In this document: positions 60,896-64,000 of the stretch, piece after piece | How positions within the stretch are numbered: the stretch's first letter is position 1 | How the letters are laid out: each line of letters begins with the position of its first letter | Origin: Caldifarciminota bacterium UBA6260 | Lineage (GTDB): Bacteria > Hydrothermota > 32-111 | Length of the DNA: 64,000 nt | Direction of reading: 5' to 3' | NCBI GenBank assembly: GCA_002441125.1 | Contig: DJVI01000003.1 | Span: forward strand, 110,037 to 174,036 | Translations under genes and position numbers: made by a program | The notes under the pieces: generated by a model | What the model was told of the DNA's origin: nothing | Seen by the model: only the letters and a program-made list of their open reading frames with translations | The model's database searches: none

Positions 60896-61469
60896 TTTTA
60901 CCTTCCTCTGTTTTTGTTTGGGCTCCTGGACCTTTATAGTAGGTTGACATAGTTAAAACAACCTGAATAGTGTTAAGGTTTTCATCTGATGTTTTCAAAG
61001 GTTTTATAGCTATACTGTTAACTTTGGTAATCCTCTTTTGATTCCCCATATCTGTTAAAAACTGTCCAAGAGATGAGTAAGTTGCATTCAATGTTATTTC
61101 ATGGTTTAGATTAGCATAATCGTTTGTGACTGATACACTCAAAGGTTTAATATTCATTACTTTAACATTGTTTTTATTAGCGTAAACTGTCAGAGTATCA
61201 AGCGCATCTTCAAGGAGTTGGGAGTCTGGTAGCATTTTATTTGCAATTTTTAACTGGTTTTCAAGTATTTTCAATCTTTTTGAATATTCAGCATAACTTG
61301 CTGCAACCTTTCTCGCTTCGTTAACCTGAGTGTTAAGTTTATCGTTCTCAGCTTTCAGTTGAGCAATAGTTTTTGAATTTTTTGAATAGTCGAATTTCCA
61401 GTATAGAAAGAGGATCGCTATCAGAACAACCACCGTTACGATTGTTTTTATTAAATTATTTTTTTCCAT
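60876..61469 (-). CDS. pilO: Type IV pilus assembly protein PilO
   Basis: 197 residues: one membrane helix (TIVTVVVLIAILFLYW), periplasmic coiled coil (about 32-80) and a ferredoxin-like domain. The basic C-terminal tail overlaps the pilP start by 20 bases. Forms heterodimers with PilN. Confidence 0.9.
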   Translation of the reverse strand: MEKNNLIKTIVTVVVLIAILFLYWKFDYSKNSKTIAQLKAENDKLNTQVNEARKVAASYAEYSKRLKILENQLKIANKMLPDSQLLEDALDTLTVYANKNNVKVMNIKPLSVSVTNDYANLNHEITLNATYSSLGQFLTDMGNQKRITKVNSIAIKPLKTSDENLNTIQVVLTMSTYYKGPGAQTKTEEGKNVKKKK

Positions 61470-61478
61470 CTGCCACCC

Positions 61479-62057
61479 CTATTTTTTGTAGGTACAATTT
61501 ATTTCAAAAGAGATTATATCGTAGCCACCCTCTGGTTTGTTGACTATATCTTTCAATACAAAATTATCAAAATACTCATTCTCTTTTTTCATGTTTGTCA
61601 AAAGTTCTGTTATCATAAGGTTTGAAAAGGTTTTTCCTTTCAACACCAACCTTTTCTCTTTTACTGTCAAATCTTCAAGCCAAACATACTCTGGAAGAAG
61701 TTGATTTAACTTATCAAGAAGTTGAGCGTAAGCAAACTTTCCGGCTATAAGATTTTTTATAGTTTCGATTTTTGCATTTATCTCATTCTCTTTTTCTTTC
61801 ATCTTCTCAACTTTTGCAACCTCTTCCTGCAATTTTTTGAGTTCATTCTGTTTTTCACTTATCTTCTTTTTCAACTGGTTCATCTGTCCAACCTGTGAAA
61901 AATGTATTATAAATATCAAAATGAAAAGAAGGACAGCGACACCTATCGAAACGAAAAATCCGAGATTGGTTGGAATCTTTATACCTATTTTAGGTATTCC
62001 TCCCTCACTCTTTTTTCGCTTTCTCTCTTCTTCTGGAAGTAAATTTATCTCTATCAT
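61479..62057 (-). CDS. pilN: Type IV pilus assembly protein PilN
   Basis: 192 residues: the N-terminal IEINLLPEEERKR motif that binds PilM, one membrane helix (about 35-52), coiled coil and a ferredoxin-like domain (YVWLEDLTVKEKRLVLKG). Confidence 0.95.
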   Translation of the reverse strand: MIEINLLPEEERKRKKSEGGIPKIGIKIPTNLGFFVSIGVAVLLFILIFIIHFSQVGQMNQLKKKISEKQNELKKLQEEVAKVEKMKEKENEINAKIETIKNLIAGKFAYAQLLDKLNQLLPEYVWLEDLTVKEKRLVLKGKTFSNLMITELLTNMKKENEYFDNFVLKDIVNKPEGGYDIISFEINCTYKK

Positions 62058-62070
62058 CTTTACCTCTCTT

Positions 62071-63099
62071 TTATGGATTTCTTAAACTCAAACCTATAGA
62101 AGGAACAAGTAATGGCGAAACTTTTTCCAATTCTTCGAGAGTTAAAAGCCCTTCTTTAATTTTTATTTTTTTGAAAGGATCAAGTTTCTCAACATTTATT
62201 TCAAATCTATTCTTAAAATAATCCAAAATTGCAGGTCCATTCGCTCCACCACCTGATAGGTATATCTTTTCTATCTTTTCTCTATTTGTAAAAGGAATAG
62301 CCCTTTCAATATGTGTGCATATCTCATCATAGAATGAGTCAAGCCCTTCCTTTATCTTTTCCTCAGGTATTTCGTTTAAAGTTTCACCTTTGAAAACTTT
62401 GTCCAACTGTTCTTTTGTTATTCCCGGTATCTTCTGAAGCAAAGATTTTATAGCAGTTGTGACATCTCTTGTAAAAAGGTTGTTTGTTCCCTCGATAAAG
62501 CTCAATATTGTATTCTCATAACCGATATGGACTAATGTTACCATTTCGTTTGGAACTGGTTCATAATTCGCTTCAAAACAATTTTGGATAGTGAAAGCTG
62601 GAACATCGATAACAGTTGGATTTAACTCCATATCTTTGATAAGAGTTATGAATGGATGGAGAATCTCCTTTTTAGCTGCCACAAGCAAAACATCTATCTT
62701 ACCCTGTTCATCTGAAGGTCCTAAAACTTTGTAATCGAGTTGAACATCCTCTATACTGTAAGGAATGTTTGTTTCAGCTTCCTGTTTCACCATTATTGAG
62801 AGTTCATTATCCTTCATCTGATCCATCTTCAATTTCTTTACTATAACTCCCCTTCCAATAAGAGCACAAGAAACATCTTTCTCTTTTACATCCCTTGAAA
62901 CTAAAAGATTCTTAACTGTATCAACTAGCTGCAATCTGTCCATAATCTCACCATCAGCGATGGCGATATCTGAAAGTTCAGAAAACCCAAAATCTTTCAA
63001 AACAGGTTCTCCTGTTGAAAGATCTACGATTGAGTATTTTATGAAAGAACTTCCGATGTCAAGACCGAGATAAGTTTTTTTTCTTTTTTTAAAAGCCAT
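62071..63099 (-). CDS. pilM: Type IV pilus assembly ATPase-fold protein PilM
   Basis: 342 residues, actin-like (ASKHA) fold: LGLDIGSSFIKYSIVDL, IGRGVIVKKLKM, KQEAETNIPYSIEDV and IYLSGGGANGPAI. Cytoplasmic partner of PilN. The ATG at 63099 with GGTGG upstream is preferred over the in-frame ATG at 63123. Confidence 0.95.
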   Translation of the reverse strand: MAFKKRKKTYLGLDIGSSFIKYSIVDLSTGEPVLKDFGFSELSDIAIADGEIMDRLQLVDTVKNLLVSRDVKEKDVSCALIGRGVIVKKLKMDQMKDNELSIMVKQEAETNIPYSIEDVQLDYKVLGPSDEQGKIDVLLVAAKKEILHPFITLIKDMELNPTVIDVPAFTIQNCFEANYEPVPNEMVTLVHIGYENTILSFIEGTNNLFTRDVTTAIKSLLQKIPGITKEQLDKVFKGETLNEIPEEKIKEGLDSFYDEICTHIERAIPFTNREKIEKIYLSGGGANGPAILDYFKNRFEINVEKLDPFKKIKIKEGLLTLEELEKVSPLLVPSIGLSLRNP

Positions 63100-63112
63100 A
63101 ATACCACCTTTT

Positions 63113-63298
63113 TTATCCTTCAATAAATTTTTTTATTTCCCTGCCTTCGATATACCATTTCTTTCCAATCTTCTTTCCCTTTAAAAGTTTCATCTTCAAA
63201 TGCTTTCTAACAGTCTGCTCTGTAACATTCAATATCTCAGCAACCTCTGAAACAGTATAAAGTTTATTTTCATCTATCTGTGATGGAATGACTGCCAT
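63113..63298 (-). CDS. Small helix-turn-helix protein, MerR/excisionase-like, heading the pilus operon
   Basis: 61 residues consisting of one winged helix-turn-helix of the HTH_17/excisionase type: LYTVSEVAEILNVTEQTVRK, then LKGKKIGKKWYI and REIKKFIEG. It probably binds DNA as a dimer. As first gene of the pilM-Q operon it may control that promoter; there is no phage or integrase context. GAGGG precedes the ATG. Confidence 0.83.
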   Translation of the reverse strand: MAVIPSQIDENKLYTVSEVAEILNVTEQTVRKHLKMKLLKGKKIGKKWYIEGREIKKFIEG

Positions 63299-63347
63299 AT
63301 ATCCCTCTTTTTGTATTTTTTTATGCTTTTATACATACTTGTATATA

Positions 63348-63375
63348 TTTATACACATTTTATCCACAATGTCAA
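63348..63375 (-). promoter_or_regulatory. Promoter of the HTH-pilMNOPQ operon
   Basis: TTGACA (63370-63375) and TATAAA (63348-63353), 16-bp spacer, reading leftward. Two DnaA boxes overlap the -10 and spacer. A broken palindrome (TATAC/GTATA arms, 63331-63346) next to the -10 is a possible operator. Confidence 0.65.
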
Positions 63376-63536
63376 TAGGTTGAAAACATTTTTAACATTT
63401 TTTTCTAAGTATATATTTGTTTACAACTTTTAAAATTTTTTAATGACTGAAAAATATTTTAAACAAAAGGATTCGGAAAAATATTTAATTTTTTGAATAT
63501 TTTCATTAGAGAAAATTTTTTCAAAAATGTGGATAA
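63349..63536. promoter_or_regulatory. DnaA-box cluster in a 290-bp AT-rich divergent intergenic region
   Basis: TTATACACA (63349-63357) and the perfect box TTATCCACA (63360-63368) lie in tandem two bases apart; a second perfect box is inverted (TGTGGATAA, 63528-63536). About 160 bp of very AT-rich DNA lies between them. Flanking genes diverge. This could be a replication origin element or a DnaA-controlled promoter pair. No dnaA, dnaN, gidA or rpmH gene is near in the window. Confidence 0.55.
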
Positions 63537-63544
63537 CTTTTTTC

Positions 63545-63572
63545 TTGATATTTTAAAAATTTTTCATAAAAT
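63545..63572 (+). promoter_or_regulatory. Promoter of the GAF-domain reductase gene
   Basis: TTGATA (63545-63550) and TAAAAT (63567-63572), 16-bp spacer, followed by AAGGGG and the ATG at 63591. The inverted DnaA box lies just upstream of the -35. Confidence 0.55.
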
Positions 63573-63590
63573 GTTCAAAAAGGGGTATAT

Positions 63591-64000
63591 ATGGAAAAAG
63601 AAAAGATTTTTGAAGAAGTTTTTGAAAAAATTAGAAATTTTGATCATAGTGACAGAAATAGTTTGTTAAAAAATATCGTAAACATTTTAAAAGAAAATTT
63701 TGAACATTATGACTGGGTTGGATTTTACCTTGTGAAAGAAGGTAAACTTGTCCTTTCAGAGTATAATGGAGAACCAACGATACATACAAAGATAAATTTC
63801 GGTGAAGGTATATGTGGGCAGGCTGCTGAAAGAAAAATAACTTTCATAGTTAAGGATGTTTCAAAAGAAAAAAATTATTTATCCTGTTCCCCAAAAGTAA
63901 AATCTGAAATAGTTGTTCCAATATTTAAAAATAGTAATATCGTCGGAGAACTTGATATAGATTCTCATAAAATAAACGCTTTCGATGATACTGATAGAAA
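63591..64000 (+). CDS. msrC: Free methionine-(R)-sulfoxide reductase (GAF domain), C-terminus beyond window
   Basis: 136 residues seen, open at the right edge. The GAF-fold fRMsr family is recognised by HYDWVGFYLV, FGEGICGQAA, IVKDVSKEKNYLSC, KSEIVVPIF and GELDIDS. Two Cys (in GICGQ and YLSC) match the conserved redox pair of the family. It reduces free methionine-R-sulfoxide. AAGGGG precedes the ATG by about six bases. Confidence 0.85.
   Translation, partial: MEKEKIFEEVFEKIRNFDHSDRNSLLKNIVNILKENFEHYDWVGFYLVKEGKLVLSEYNGEPTIHTKINFGEGICGQAAERKITFIVKDVSKEKNYLSCSPKVKSEIVVPIFKNSNIVGELDIDSHKINAFDDTDR

Noticed and set aside
63113..63298. Excisionase-like gene as evidence of an integrated element
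   Set aside because: No integrase, attachment repeats or phage genes are present; it is the first gene of a pilus operon.
1..64000. CRISPR arrays, insertion sequences, rRNA genes and long direct repeats
   Set aside because: None was seen on reading both strands; the repeated helices in TPR proteins are protein-level repeats, not DNA repeats.

Overview
The window is a dense, AT-rich bacterial chromosome segment with no phage, insertion sequence or CRISPR array. The cell envelope is diderm: there is a PilMNOPQ type IV pilus assembly cluster with its secretin, a TonB-dependent receptor, other predicted outer-membrane barrels and many lipoproteins. The metabolism looks anaerobic and fermentative, with class III ribonucleotide reductase, butyrate kinase and many radical SAM or Fe-S enzymes. 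The MglA/PATAN/TPR proteins and the BtuG-like lipoprotein suggest an uncultured lineage near the FCB superphylum or similar candidate phyla. That placement is inference; there is no rRNA gene in the window.

Layout. 1-2.65 kb (minus): nrdD with its glycyl-radical tail in a separate in-frame ORF, then nrdG (cut by the window edge), behind a promoter with tandem NrdR boxes. 2.68-5.74 kb (minus): a cobalamin riboswitch controlling a BtuB-like receptor and a BtuG-like beta-propeller lipoprotein. 5.77-8.9 kb (plus): rpsP-khpA-rimM-trmD-rplS-rnhB-yraN. 8.9-10.2 kb (minus): an RNase HI-like protein, a coiled-coil zinc-ribbon protein and tRNA-Val. 10.26-26 kb (plus): a lipoprotein, a giant cyclase/ATPase/TPR protein resembling soluble adenylyl cyclase, tRNA-Ala directly ahead of pfkA, a glycosyltransferase, a degenerate CitD-CitE fusion, butyrate kinase, an EIIA protein, a LUD protein, rarA and a ZnuABC-type metal transporter.

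26-57.6 kb is an almost unbroken minus-strand run of 35 genes with tiny gaps or overlaps. A promoter at 40.4 kb divides it. The distal half carries a radical SAM protein, an antiporter with a PII-like partner, murA, ispG, glyoxylate/serine metabolism genes, mscS and others. The proximal half starts from a consensus promoter at 57.6 kb and links a TPR protein, efp, pilT, an MglA GTPase, a DnaA-like ATPase, a PATAN-TPR protein, cheR-cheD-cheB-TPR-cheW, pgpA-cinA-thpR-recA-recX and membrane genes. This set looks like a pilus polarity and taxis module, but cheA, cheY and a chemoreceptor are absent from the window.

57.7-64 kb: a leaderless response regulator, plsY, the pilus operon HTH-pilM-N-O-P-Q, and a divergent intergenic region with perfect DnaA boxes embedded in the pilus promoter. 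A free-methionine-sulfoxide reductase gene runs off the right edge.

The observations most worth following are the split class III reductase, the tandem DnaA-type ATPase in the pilus/taxis operon, the catalytically degraded CitD-CitE fusion, the DnaA-box promoter (or origin) region, and recurrent leaderless or hairpin-abutted gene starts.
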